The notes under the pieces were generated by a model. That model worked only from the letters and a program-made list of their open reading frames with translations, did no database searches and was not told the DNA's origin. A program made the translations under genes and the position numbers. From Moniliella sp. 'wahieum' (lineage: Eukaryota > Basidiomycota > Moniliellomycetes > Moniliellales > Moniliellaceae), in the NCBI GenBank assembly GCA_003971905.1, contig RSEE01000018.1, positions 372,001 to 436,000 on the forward strand: a stretch of 64,000 nucleotides of DNA, written 5' to 3'. Positions within the stretch are counted from its first letter, which is position 1. Each line of letters begins with the position of its first letter. Shown here one piece after another: positions 48,108-59,343 of this stretch.

Positions 48108-48619
48108 GGGAGGCGGCAGGTACGGTGCCTGTGAGTCCGCGTGCAGCCACTGGTGAATCTGGGCGGAGGAGTGGGGCAGGGGGGCGGTGTGCGCGGCGTG
48201 TGCGCTGGCGCTGTCACAGTCACACACCCTGCCAGCTATCGGCCGCAGCCCGCGAGCAGCCGCTACGTAGCAGCACTGCCCCGACAGGAGGTTGCGCCGC
48301 TAGGGTTATGCCTGGGGGCGCCACCAGCCTGCGGCGTGCGGCGTGCGGCGGGAGGCGGCAGGAGGCGTTGCGGCTGGCCATGTGCGCGGGGCGCTGGGCA
48401 GCACATGCGGTCGGGCGGTGCTTAGGCTTGGGGACGGCGCGGCTGGCCGGGGCAGTGTTTGGTACCTGCAGCCAGAAAACTCAGTCCTTCGCCCAGCCGT
48501 GCCTGGCCCATGCTCAGCGTCACCCACCCCCCCTCACATCCCGCCACGCCCAGGCACACGCCATCCCCAGCGCTTCTTCTTCCCGCCCCCTCCACCACAC
48601 CGCCAGCGCACCTGCCCAG

Positions 48620-51600
48620 ATGCTGTCCGTGCCCTCGCCCCCGCCCCCCCCGGGCGCGCAGCTGGCCCATCCACCCACCCTCCCCGCCGAGTCCCTGTCT
48701 GCGCCTGGCTCCACCTCCAGCTCCGCCTCCAGCTTCGCCTCCACCTCGGCCTCCCCCGCTTCTTCCGCCGACCCCCCTCGCATCTTCACTCGACCTGCTC
48801 GCTCCGCCCTGCGCCGCCCGTCGACAGTAGGTTACCCCTCCTCCCCCCATTCGCGCCTGTCGGCCAAGCGATGCTGACGGACGGACTGACTGACTGACTG
48901 ACTATCTTGCCTCCCCTAGGACCCCCGTTCGCACGCCCAGCAGTCCAGTACCCGAACTTCTGTCGAGCCACCCGCACTCTGCTCCTCGCCCGCCCCTTGC
49001 ACCATCCCCATGCCGACGGCGGTGAACCCTGTGCGGCCCCGCTCCTCCCAGTCGCAGCACGTACCGGACCTAGTCCCCCCACTCGCCTCGCCGTACTCCC
49101 GCCCGTCTATGGCCTCTTCTCTTGCCGCCACCCCCTCCACCGATCGGTTGTTGGATCCTTCGTCGCCGACCTGCACCAATCTGGCAAGCGCCCCTCCCTG
49201 CGCCTATTTCTCCCCGCCCTCCTACCTTACCCCACAGGCCCATCCATCGCAGGTGCCCAGCACCGCGCATTCCAGGAATACGGCTACCCTTCCCGCACTG
49301 ACCATGGCGCTGCCTTCGCCCTCCCAACCCTCAGCGCTTAAAGACACCTCTGACAGTTCACCACGAAGAGCCGCCTCTTCCGCATCCGCGTCGACCATCG
49401 CCCCGACCTTCTCCCTCTTGCGCGCTCGGGCCGCCCAACGCGCCGAAGGGTCCAGCAGCCGCGACGATCTGTCGGTGTCCTTGTCGCGCCAAACGTCGGG
49501 AACCGAAGCGGCGAGAGCACTGAGTTCGCCCGCGATCAGCCCTTTGGACTCCTTTCCGTCCCGCCGCTCTAGTACGCTCCGTTCCCTGTTCCGGCGGAGG
49601 CCGCCTACGTCCCCTGCCCAATCGTCCGGTCCGAGTGAAAGGGGGGAGGACGATGGGAAAGAGGAGGAGATGGAAGTGTCGCCATATGACACCTCGGCAC
49701 CATTTGCCTTTCCCACCTTGGCTGCCGGCTCTGATGGCGGCGGCAACATGTCGCCGACCCAGCGGAGCGAGGTGGGTGCCGACAAGGTGGCGCCAGCGCC
49801 GGCGGAGGAGGTGGGTGTGGGTGAGTCGGCGCGACAGAGCGAGAAGCGAGGGGAGGCGACCACCACGTTTGCCCCCGCGTCGATCACTCCGTTCAAGTTG
49901 CCTGACAGTGGGACGCTGCAGCCCATGCCCAACGAGACGCCGCACCACTTTTTCCAACGCGCCGTGGTCAACGCTGCGCCCGGCGACATTATCTCGAGCT
50001 TGGCCGGGTACGGGGACCGGTTTTATCTGGCTGCGCTTCGGGCGGGGATGGAGCGGTACGACTATGCGGGGGACCCGATCGACATGGCCATGCGCAAGTT
50101 TCTGTCTGTTCAACGTTTCGCTGCCGCAAGAAGCACAGCAGATTGATCGAGTGCTGGAGGCGTTTGCCAATCGATATACCACATGCAACGCCGACATCTT
50201 TACCGATCCAGGTATGTTGCCCCTTCTCCTCCCTAGCGTCAGGGAACGCGGAAAGTGAATTCGCGTACTTACTCATGTGTGCAGACTCGCTCTACATTCT
50301 TGCCACCTCGATCATGCTGCTGCACACGGACCATTTCAACAAGAACCTCAAGTCCAAGATGAGCAAGGCGGACTATGTGAAAAACACAGCGGGAGTTGTA
50401 CCGTTGATGCAGGCGAACGAGATGCTAGAGTATGTGTATGACAATGTGACGTGTGCGCCGTTTGTCTACCCCGAGCAAGCCAAGGACAAGAAACGATTGA
50501 AAGCCAAGGTCAACCCTTACTCGTTGCTGGCCCACAACCGCAACCGCTACCGCGATCTGGCCAGCGACTTGGCCCGCCTCTTCACTCTACACCCAACGTT
50601 GGCGGTGGACCACGATTACACGACCTTGGACGCTGCCAAGCTGGTGCGCCATTTCAGTGAATCGCCCACCATCCGGACCGCCAGCTACACGGCCTCGCCC
50701 ATCGCCATGGCCTCTCCCTCGGCGTTGGCCGTGTACACGTCGGGGCATGTGCCGCAAACGGAAGTGATCAATACGGTACGAGTGACCAAGTTGGACCTGG
50801 TTCACGGACGGGAAGAATCCGATTCGATTTCAGTACGCAAACCGGTCGCGTCCAACTGGTCCTCCTCCAGTTCGCGCACACGGCGCTGGGGGTTGCTACT
50901 GACCAGCAGCCAGCTGGTCGTTTTCAAAGACGCGTCCTATGCCGACATGTTGCTCCCATCTTGTCCAGTGCGCCAGGACCCGGCCAAGGCAGAGGAGGTG
51001 GTGCCCAACTTTGCGCCCGACTGTCTCTTGCATCTGTACGATGCCGTGGCATTTTGCGATGCGCAAACCGAGAAGGTTCCCAACGCCTTCAAAGTACGCA
51101 GCGACAACCCCACTACTGGCGTCCAACGCCTCTTCTTTTTCCAGCCTTCGTCCGAGGCGGAGCGGACAGATTGGATGGCCAAGATCAACTTTGCTGCGAC
51201 GATGCGCTGGGCCGGGGTACGCAAGGTGGATGGACTGTCCAAGGGGGAAGTGATTGCGTTGGCGCGCATGCGCCGTAGCTCAGCGGCAACTGCATGGTCC
51301 GGCACCCTGCCCCGTACCAGCGCCCTTACCACCAGTAGTGGCGGCAGCAATCCTGATGCTGGCGATCCGCAGCGCCGTCCCAGCTCGTCGGTGCCACGGG
51401 CGAGTGGGGTGACGGACGCACTGAGCGAAAGCATGAGCCAGCGCGAGTCGATGCGGGAGACGCGGCTAGCCGAGCTGGAGGCGCACTTTGAAGCCAAGTT
51501 GGCTGCAGCGACAGCAGTGATTGAAAAGGCAGAAGCGACGATGGATTTGACCCAACGGACCGCACGGCACTTTAGCATCATGACGCCACTGCAAAAGAGT

Positions 51601-52206
51601 ACCAAGGACCGTCTCATGTCGTGTGCGATCGGCTTGGCCAATCGGCTCAACCAGCTGTACCTCGACACGTTCAAAGCCCATCTCCGCCGTGCCATCCTGC
51701 TCTGTCCCATGGACCCGGGCCCGCTCGGCCGCCGCTCGTCGATGGCCCATGTCATCAACTCGTACCCCTTTGGCACGTCGCCCGCGGGCGAATTTAGCTT
51801 GACGGCACTCCAGAAACAGCTCAACGCATTTAGCTTTACTCCGTGTGACGCGCCTGCGGCCCAGGCGGACCGTCTATCGGTCGGAGGCGCCGAGGGACGC
51901 GCCCGCGCATCCTCCACGCTCTCTGAGTCGGCGGGACGGTGGCGCAAAGCGACCTCTCGAACGTCGTCGGTTGCTGTGCCACCCTCGATACCTTCCAGCT
52001 TTGGTTCGGCCATGGAACCAGAGCAGGTCAGCACTGTTGGCTCACCGTTCCTTGGCCTGCCGGACCCCTGGCTGGCGTCCTCGGGGCGCACGTCCCTACC
52101 GCCCCTGACGCCCGGATCGGAAGCCAAGCCCCCCAACTCGCTCCTCTCTCTCCCGTTTCGCCCCAGCAAGAAGAGCAGGACAAGATGGGGGAGCAGTTGT
52201 AACTGA
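48620..52206 (+). CDS. Sec7-PH domain ARF guanine-nucleotide exchange factor
   Basis: An exchange factor for ARF GTPases in membrane traffic, similar in layout to fungal Syt1/Sec74-type proteins. Exons: 48620-48826; 48920-50211; 50285-52206. Introns are 93 nt (with a CTGA repeat and CTAG acceptor) and 73 nt (GTATGT...GCAG). The N-terminal 430 residues are Ser/Pro-rich and disordered. The Sec7 domain has DPIDMAMRKFLS, then LPQEAQQIDRVLEAFANRY carrying the glutamic-finger Glu, and after the intron DSLYILATSIMLLHTDHFNK followed by NLKSKMSKADYVKN. A PH domain spans about 50780-51210 (RRWGLLLTSSQLVVFKDASY to RTDWMAKINFAA). A coiled coil follows (ETRLAELEAHFEAKLAAATA). The C-tail is Ser-rich and ends KKSRTRWGSSCN. 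A single frame slip near 50110, between KFLS and LPQEAQQ, is the only defect in about 3.4 kb of coding sequence. Confidence 0.85.
48874..48902. repeat. (CTGA)n repeat inside intron 1 of the Sec7 gene
   Basis: About five to six copies of the 4-bp unit just before the acceptor. Each copy resembles a CTGAC branch-site core, so several alternative branch points are available. Confidence 0.75.
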
Positions 52207-53638
52207 GGTTCGCTTTCCCTCCCCCCATCTGCTTCTCTCCCCTTTTTGTCTCCTTTGGCGGAGGCGCCAAAAGGCAGGTTTGAAGACAAGACTGGTCGGG
52301 AGGGAGATTTTGTTCGCAGGAAGGGTGCCACGGTTCGTATCCTTGTGGGCTCTCTTGCATTCTTTTACTGGCAAAAAGGGGCCTCTTATAACGCGTATTA
52401 TCTCCTTGTCGCCCCTCCTTTTTTCTCTTCTCGTATCACCATGTGTACTTATTTTTCCGCCCGTTTACACCGTAACCCGCCCCCCCACCCTTTTGTTGGT
52501 ACCCGCCATATGTATTTACTTCCCCCCCCACTCCTCACTAGGACGGTTAGGACGATAGCCCAACAGAGTGAGAGCATCCTTCTTTGAGCAAATGGTGTGC
52601 TGTGACTTGTGGTCCGATGGGAGAAGCAGGGTCAAGTACTAATTGCAAGACGGGCTCATGGAATAATCGCTGTATAATCAACACAGTGTGTATATGCGCT
52701 AACCACTGACTGGAGCCGGGCCAGGAGTCTACCTCCCGCCTGTACAAGATTACCCCGTGGATTCTCAACGTGTGCTACAAAAAACTTTCCAAACCGGAGG
52801 TAGCGCGCGTGGATACGACGGAGTGTGGTAGACATCCAAGCGGTGAACAATCCACTTTGAGACTCATCGCTGTATTCGTTTCAACCGCCCAAACATCTTG
52901 CTTGCCATAATCTTGGAGGAGTATATATCATCGTGTAGTCATATAACCAGAGAGAAGAAGGGCTCCTGGGTGCAGACGTGGTACTCGAAATTCTTGTCGC
53001 ATTCTGCTGGTTTCCAACAGTCGAGGCCGCACCTTATTCCAGCAGTGCAAATACGTTGCAGTTCGCTAGAGCACCACCCTCTGGGCTTGATATTATGGAG
53101 GTGGATACCGGGCATTGACCGTAAGAACTGAAGGATGGGCCCCACAAAGACTCGTGCAAGGCACCACACTGGGACTGGGTGCGGGTGCAAGCCATGAATG
53201 GCATGCCACCAAATTGCACATGATGCGCATGGAACCGCTCAAGAATCGGGGCTGGCGAACCGCTGAGCGTCTTGAGCAGGTCCTATCGGCACTTCTCCCA
53301 TGTCTAATCCTCCACTCCCATGCAAGTACGCAGGACCACAAGTCCATCCTCCCGAATCAGGGCCAGTTGCCGTTCGGCGCACGTGCGAAGGTTGACGGCG
53401 GGTTCTGGCGCCCTTGATCTCGCCAACAACGCCAGTGGAACACAGCCGGTATATCAGCCCCCCACAGCCTATGGGGGGCGGATCACAACACAAAGCAGGG
53501 CCGTCACAGATGCAGGCCCATCCCAACGTGTGGCGCAGGCATTCCAACAGCAGGTGGCCATCTCCAGCGGCCTACCCCACTTCCGCCCGTCAATCATCCG
53601 TTTGCCGGCTGGCATTTCGATGAGCGCCAATGCCGCCA
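52207..53638. other. Region without a supported gene
   Basis: T/C-rich sequence follows the Sec7 stop (probable 3' untranslated region and terminator). Lower-GC DNA then runs to 53638. Frames are short, and minus-strand pieces near 53450-53638 may belong to the repeated segment that starts at 53639. Confidence 0.4.
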
Positions 53639-53910
53639 TTCCCACGGTGGCCAAACCGGCCCAGACCGACGGATCATGCGCCGTCGCGGCTCCACTCTTG
53701 TGTAGGTACGCTTTCTCCTCCGTTCTGCTTGGCCTTTGTTGATGAGCGCCAAGGTCCAACCAAAGCGTAGGCCGTGCCGTGAAGGACATGGGTACCTGGC
53801 CGAAATGGAAGGGTTAGATCAGTGGAGAGGAGGAGAGGAGATGGAACATACCTTGACCGCAACATAAAGAGAATCGTCGGTTGGCCGTTGAAGAGCGTCC
53901 GTGTGGCGTA
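53639..53910. repeat. Dispersed repeat, copy A
   Basis: About 270 bp starting ATTCCCACGGTGGCCAAACC and including AACCAAAGNGTAGGCCGTGC, GAAGGACATGGGTACCTGG and CATACCTTGACCGCAACATA. It matches 55269-55548 in the same orientation with scattered substitutions and small indels. The minus strand of both copies can be read as related peptide pieces (e.g. GTHVLHGTAYALVGP), so this may be a decayed gene fragment. Confidence 0.85.
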
Positions 53911-54068
53911 CCGACGGCCACATGCTGGCGATGAGGGATGGAGATGGAATCCAAGAGCCAAGGAGAGCGAGAGCTATGGGCCTGGATGGGCTCCTGGGGT
54001 GGAGGCCAGGGGAAGCTCGTGGAAGGTCCGCAGCTCACTGCCCCGGTGCCCTGTGTGCATCGGGCCAC

Positions 54069-54160
54069 GTCTCCAGCCGAGCTCTTTTGTCGGCGTACCG
54101 ACGACCGCGCTGCGGGCTCGCATTGCACATTTCAACTCCGCGTTCCCCATGGGGATGCGG
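54069..54160. repeat. Second dispersed repeat, copy 1
   Basis: GTCTCCAGCCGAGCTCTTTT, TCGGCGTACCGACGACCGC, CTGCGGGCTCGCATTGCACA and CCCATGGGGATG. It matches 56443-56560, which has a short insertion in the middle. Confidence 0.8.
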
Positions 54161-54262
54161 CCATGTCACATGTCACATCCCCTGTCACACCCCCTGTCAC
54201 AACTATGTCACAGCCCATGTCACAGCCCATTCACATGTGATCGCACGTGTCACGTCGCAGTC
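54161..54262. repeat. Cluster of TGTCACA words
   Basis: Eight or more TGTCACA/GTCACATGTCACA words in 100 bp (CATGTCACATGTCACATCCC onward). The same word occurs in other intergenic regions of the window. Confidence 0.75.
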
Positions 54263-54551
54263 CTAGTAGTGGGTGCGTCCCCCCTCGCATCAAGAGGTCC
54301 AGTCGAGGATGATATTCAATGCCTCCTCTCCACGCAGCTTCATCCCACGGGCATTCCTAGATCCCTTCTCTCCAGCGTTACTATCCACTTCATCTACCCA
54401 GACGCCCGTTTTCATACCCTTGGCCTCACATTGTGCTATGCAATACTATACCAACCACATTGTAGTTTTAAACCAATCTCATTCTTCACGATCAACACAA
54501 CCGAAACGAAGACGAAAACAAAACGAAAACAAAGTCATTGGTCCAGGTCCC

Positions 54552-54866
54552 ATGCGTCCACCATTTCCACCTCAGGGCAATACACCTCCTCCACCATGTC
54601 CCATGCATCCTGCATCTCCACCTCTGGGCAATGCACCTCCACCACCATCGGCCCATGGCGACGCTGCGCACGGTCACGCGAGGCTCGGCCGTGTTGACAT
54701 CGAACCTGGCCCGGGGCACCGCTGGCGCCAGCACCCGCTCCTCAGCCGCCTTTGGCTTCTTGCGCAGAATCGAAGGGCCTGGCTGGGCGTTGCGATCGTG
54801 CCCAACTTGGAAGTTCGGATGCTCGGATGGGAAAGATGGGCGCCAGCCAGTAGCGGGGGGGGTGTA
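54552..54866 (+). CDS. Possible short gene with Pro-rich repeats
   Basis: An ATG at 54552 follows a stretch that looks like a promoter and leader: CAATACTATACC near 54440, then an AACAAAACGAAAAC-rich leader. The frame begins MRPPFPPQGNTPPPPC and repeats as MHPASPPLGNAPPPPS, an imperfect tandem unit of about 51 bp. After a frame change, VTRGSAVLTSNLARGTAGAS-type sequence continues to about 54866. No domain is visible. It sits between two repeated segments, so it may be part of a mobile or decayed unit. Confidence 0.25.
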
Positions 54867-55042
54867 GTTAGATGGCAGACCCGGGCTCGTGGTCAGAGGA
54901 GAGAGCGGAAGGTGAACTGGAACTCGGTCAGAGGCGGGAGGGGCAGCATTTCGGTACTGGGTGAGCGGTTCGAGAAGGTAGGTGGTGGGAGGGAGACAAG
55001 AAGTTTTGCACCCATCCGGGGTTATTTATGCCCCCGCCCCCG

Positions 55043-55084
55043 CCGCCGTTGGGGCGATATGAGGCATTTTTGCCCCAACGGCGG
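55043..55084. repeat. Perfect inverted repeat (13-bp arms, 16-nt loop)
   Basis: The left arm CCGCCGTTGGGGC (55043-55055) and right arm GCCCCAACGGCGG (55072-55084) are exact reverse complements. The loop is GATATGAGGCATTTTT. It could form a strong hairpin. It lies just ahead of two direct copies of GCACACTGCCCTCAGGC (about 55085 and 55188). Confidence 0.85.
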
Positions 55085-55268
55085 GGCACACTGCCCTCAG
55101 GCCTCAGGCCGCGCCTCGGCTTCAGCACACTGTGCTACCTCGACTGCTCCCATGCGGCGTGACGTGTACCTCGGAGCAGGCCGGGCAGCACACTGCCCTC
55201 AGGCCCCAGGCCGAACCCGCAGGCCTTAACCCAGCCCCACGGTGGATAATGCCAGACGAAGACCTGAA

Positions 55269-55548
55269 TTCCCACGGTGGCCAAACCGGCCCAGGCCGAC
55301 GGATCGTGCTCCGTCACGGCTCCACTTGGGGAGGTAGGTTGTCTCCTCCATTCTGCTTGGCCTTTGTTGATGAACGCCAGAGGTCCAACCAAAGGGTAGG
55401 CCGTGCCGTGAAGGACATGGGTACCTGGACATGGGTACCTTGCCGGAATGGAAGGGTTAGCTCGGTGGAAATACAGGAGAAGAGAGATGGAACATACCTT
55501 GACCGCAACATAAGGAGAAGCGTGGGTTGGCCTTTGAAGAGCGCCCAT
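55269..55548. repeat. Dispersed repeat, copy B
   Basis: The partner of 53639-53910 in the same orientation. It carries an extra internal duplication of ACATGGGTACCT (about 55418-55440) absent from copy A. Sequence past it (55560-55930) can be read as a Ser/Pro-rich peptide (e.g. MSIPPPSTETEWADSDRLGP) and could be the start of the decayed element that follows. Confidence 0.85.
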
Positions 55549-56442
55549 GTCCTGCGACGAACATGTATGCGCCCCAGTACCGACACAATGTCCATTCCCC
55601 CGCCGTCAACCGAGACTGAATGGGCCGACTCGGACCGACTGGGTCCGGTCACTCCTCTTCCGGCGGTCGCCAGCATTGAAGCGGCTCGCATTGGCACCTT
55701 GCCTCGTCCCCAACAGATCGTCCGCACCGAAGTGGTTCGTGCCACCTCACCCCCTCTGCCATCCCCAAATGCGATCGACACCGAGTCGGTCGGATCCCGA
55801 TCGTGGCGTGCTCGTACCCCACGGGTTATCATACCAAGTAATGCAGGGGGCGGGCGTCCCATCGGGCACCCAAGGCTGATGGCCAGAGGTCGGGCGCCCC
55901 CTTTCCAGGCTCCGCTGTGCAGGGACAATGTCTCCCCTCGATGAATGACGGCCTTTGCATGTGTGGGCTGCTCGCCACCATCACAAGTACCCTGATCCTT
56001 TCCCCGTTTCTCCGACGAAGGAGGGACAGGCTCCATTCTCCTCCGTTTCCGGCTGCGATCGATATTCTTCCTGTCTGCGCTTCCAGAATCAAACACGTTT
56101 TCTCGATCAGACACACATAGCCATGATCTAGCACGTTACAATCGCCAACCAGAACGGTTTGGCCTGTGCAGTTCGACGTACCTTTTGGAAGTCTGGGTTG
56201 GGCATGTGGACATGTGGCCCGGTGGTCCTGTTTGACTTGGGTCTTGTGGTACCACGAACGGGGGCTGGGTCACTCGACCCTAAGGCAGATGGAGGCGGTC
56301 ATGCAGGGGCCGCAAAAAAGCGTCGCATGGCTTCCCATCCGCACCGGTCGCACATTCCATCCCCAAGTCGTTCCGCGTGGTGGCGATGGTGGTGGGCAAT
56401 GGCGCGAGCGTTGGGCATGTGCATGACGGCACAAGCGAGCCA

Positions 56443-56560
56443 GTCTCCAGCCGCGCTCTTTTGTCGGCGTACCGACGACCGCATCGTAACTTGCTATTGC
56501 CGCTGCGGGCTGCCATTGCACATTTCAAATCCAGCCCCTCCGCTTTGCCCATGGGGATGT
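56443..56560. repeat. Second dispersed repeat, copy 2
   Basis: The partner of 54069-54160. It contains an insertion of roughly 18 bp (ATCGTAACTTGCTATTGC area) relative to copy 1. Confidence 0.8.
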
Positions 56561-56714
56561 CCGAGCGGATCTAGGCCCTAGGGACGACGAACTGCTGTAC
56601 ATGTGGCAAGGCTGTGTAATGCACACCGGCTTGGCCCGTAGGACCGTGTCTAAAGCCTCCGGGGCTTAGGCGCTTAGGGACGGGTAGAGGCAGGGGAGGA
56701 CAACCGCTGCCGAA

Positions 56715-58809
56715 TTGCGCCCAGGCGTATTTCTCTGTCAACGCGTCGATGCAGGTCCAAGAGCTGTGGATGACCTAATCAAGTGGGCCACCCGAGCCGA
56801 GTTGTATTTGGCGTCGCAACTGACATCCTCCCGGGCCGTAACCATTCCCGAACCTCGCCATGGCCAACTCCCAGCTTCCAGCCCCCCGCGCGCTACAACA
56901 TCAACAACAACGATCGTAATGACTACGAGCCGATGGACCTAGATGGAGTGGAGGTCCGTCCCGCGGGCTGCAGGTTCCGGCTCACTGTTGAAGTCGACAG
57001 TACGCCCGTCACACCCGTGAGGGTGATCTCTGCATGCGTTGCGGGCACGCGGGTCATTGGCGTAACGGTGCTCCTTGGGCCAGAATGGCCATTGCCCCGG
57101 GCAGTGTCGCCGTCGGTTTTGGCCCCAAGGGATGTCTAATCAAAGTCGCCGAGCCAAGGGGGTCGGGCCAGGCGAACGAGAGGGCAGCTCGTCGAGCGCG
57201 CTGGAGCAGGCGTGCGATTAGGGGGGGGCCCCGCCGTGGATGTGCGCCACGTCCACCTACTCCTGCCGACGGTCGTCTAGCTACCGCGCCTACATGTTTC
57301 CAGACAGACTTGGGCACGCAAACCACGTTATTAAGCCTACTGGACACGAGGGTCGAGAGGTCGTTTATTGACCACGGAGAAGTGCGCAAGTATGGGTACG
57401 TCCTGACTCCCCTCTCTGCCCCCCCGCAGGTGCGGCCACTGGATGGGCGAAGGATCTGGTCCCATCAGGTTACTCACTCTTTCCTTTTGTCTTTTAACCT
57501 AGGCAGTCGAACGTTCAGCCACGAGTTCCTCGTTACGTCGATTCCGCGCTATGCCGCGGTCTTGGTTACCAAGTTTCTGTACGCCAATAAGGTCGCTCTC
57601 CTTTGCTCGAGATGGTTCAGACGAGCTTAGCTTTAAGGGCGATGGTCCCCCGATCGAGTGTTGTGGCATCATGAACATAATTACGAGCTTCAACAAGATG
57701 ACGATCTCGTCGGCCGGCAAGTGTGGGTCCACGATCAGGATGAGGTGGTGGCTACGCCCTGAGAGATTCAAGGTGCTCACGCCGAGACCGAGACTGATAG
57801 GGGCGTACGAGGACCAATCGCCCAAGGGAGAGGTGGTTGAAGCCATGCGGGGACTCAAGGAGCACGACAGTGGATACGAGGCCATCGTGGCGGGAGTGGA
57901 AGAGGGCTGTACACCGCAGGGATATGAGATGCGCAACGGGTTTCTTTACTTCCAAGGGACGCTCTACGTACCCGAGTCCGAATCACTGTGGTATATACCT
58001 TACTTTACGATCACCAAGACAAGCCCGAGGTTGCGCACCAAGGAAGAGAGCGCACGTACGATCAGCTGAGGCCTTGGTACGATTGGCCTGGAATGACCTT
58101 CGATGTGCGTCGCTACGTGGGAACGTGCTCGTCGTGTCAAACTGCGAAAAGCCGCCGCCATCGCCCCTACGGTTTACTGCATCCGTTGGAAATACCAGCC
58201 CGGCCTTGGTTCAGTTTCAGCATGGATCATTTCGGCCCCTTGCCAGAGGGAGGGCTTGGAAGCAAGGGTGAGACGCTGAGCATGTGGTGGTTGATCAGCT
58301 GTCCAAGATGGTGGTGCTCATGCCATACAGCTCGAGCGACACCGCAGGTCGCTTGTTCGAGCGACTGACGGTGAAGGTGTTCCACGTGTACGGGTGGCCT
58401 ACCGAGATCGTGAGCGGCAAGGTCCCTTGTCTACTTCCTCCCAGGTGCGTGGCTTTTGCGACAAGAATGGCATTAGCCAATGCATGGCCACTACCCAGCA
58501 CCCCTAGTCCGATGCGACTTGATTACGGCTCATCTGCGCCAATTCGTTAGCCATATACAATCCGATTGGGTCGAATACCTTCCCTCAGCCGCATTTACGC
58601 TCAACACTGATCACCCCGCCTCAACAGGATGTCTCCGTTCTACAGCATACATGGGTTCCAGCAGCGCAAACCAGGTGACCCAGTCACTGCCGCCCAGCCG
58701 GGTGGGCCAGGAGGAACATCAAGTGGTCCAGGCCGAGGTAACTGAGGCGGCCAAGGAAGCTTTGGAAAAGACGCGCAAGCGAGCCAAGCACTATGTCGAT
58801 CGGCTCTGA
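56715..58809 (+). mobile_element. Decayed Ty3/gypsy LTR retrotransposon, reverse transcriptase missing
   Basis: Plus-strand remnants occur in canonical order but in broken frames. A Gag tail contains NDYEPMDLDGVE, and a zinc-knuckle-like CMRCGHAGHWRNG (about 57030) lacks its last Cys in this frame. A retropepsin-like segment follows (LLDTRVERSFIDHGEVRKYG, about 57340, with the expected catalytic DSG/DTG changed to DTR), then HSFLLSFNLGSRTFSHEFLV. Next is directly the end of an RNase H/connection region (EAIVAGVEEG). The integrase HHCC finger (DHQDKPEVAHQGRERTYDQL and CSSCQTAKSRRH, about 58000-58150) and integrase core pieces (FSMDHFGPLP, VVDQLSKMVVLMPYSSSDTA, QSDWVEYLPSAAFTLNTDHP) complete it. 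No reverse transcriptase motif is present in the roughly 200 bp between protease and connection. No LTRs were found. Not capable of autonomous movement. Confidence 0.8.
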
Positions 58810-59230
58810 ATGAGGAAACCCCGGAGGCTTCAAACACGTTACTACGACCCACAGCCGGTGCGTCCGCAGCCTTGCCGCATGTGCAGCCGCCTCCGCTTCA
58901 TGCCCAAAGGCCTCTCCGTGCGTGTGCGGCTGATGCGTGCCCGCAGTGAGAGGTCCTTTTGACGACTCGACGTTCGCATCCGACGAACTTGGAATAGTGG
59001 CAAGCCCAAGCCCGCTGGCGAGGAGGGGTCTGACAGGCTGGCCCCAAAATGGGTGTGATCCAGCCAGTCTCCTCGTTGCGAGAACCCGCAAGAAGGGTGT
59101 GCCTTGCAACCCCAATGGGGTAACGAGCAGCACACTGTCCCTAACCCATCCCCTGCGCTGGATGTGGGACAGACCAAAACAGGATACTTATATTTCTGGA
59201 TTTGATGCAGCATATGCTTCTCTCTACCTG
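58810..59230. other. Flank between retroelement remnant and next gene
   Basis: No gene recognised. It may still contain 3' sequence of the retroelement, but no LTR-like terminal repeat or polypurine tract was found. Confidence 0.35.
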
Positions 59231-59343
59231 TGATCCAATCCAATTAAATACCGCGCCCCCTCCTCTTCTCGCCCTCCTCCTCACCACCATCACCATCCAT
59301 CCATCCCCTCCCCTACCCGCTACCCAGTCACCTCACGAAGACC
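59231..59343 (+). promoter_or_regulatory. Promoter with TATA-like box and C/T-rich leader
   Basis: GATCCAATCCAATTAAATACC (about 59231-59252) has a CCAAT-like word and a TTAAATA box. A pyrimidine-rich leader (CCCCTCCTCTTCTCGCCCTC) follows and runs to the ATG at 59344. Confidence 0.5.

Larger units (their letters stand above)
44644..48619. other. Long intergenic region with short-word clusters
   Basis: Almost 4 kb without a supported gene. It contains GGTCACCGGTCACCG (46101-46116), GACCGGTGACCGG (about 47498-47510), TGTCACACGTCACATGTC words (46938-46961, 47877-47903), ACGTTCAACGTTCAACG (46761-46792), ATGATGCATGATGTATG (about 47266-47282) and two small tandem repeats listed separately. The last 600 bases upstream of 48620 are C-rich on the plus strand and probably hold the Sec7-gene promoter. 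Confidence 0.5.
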
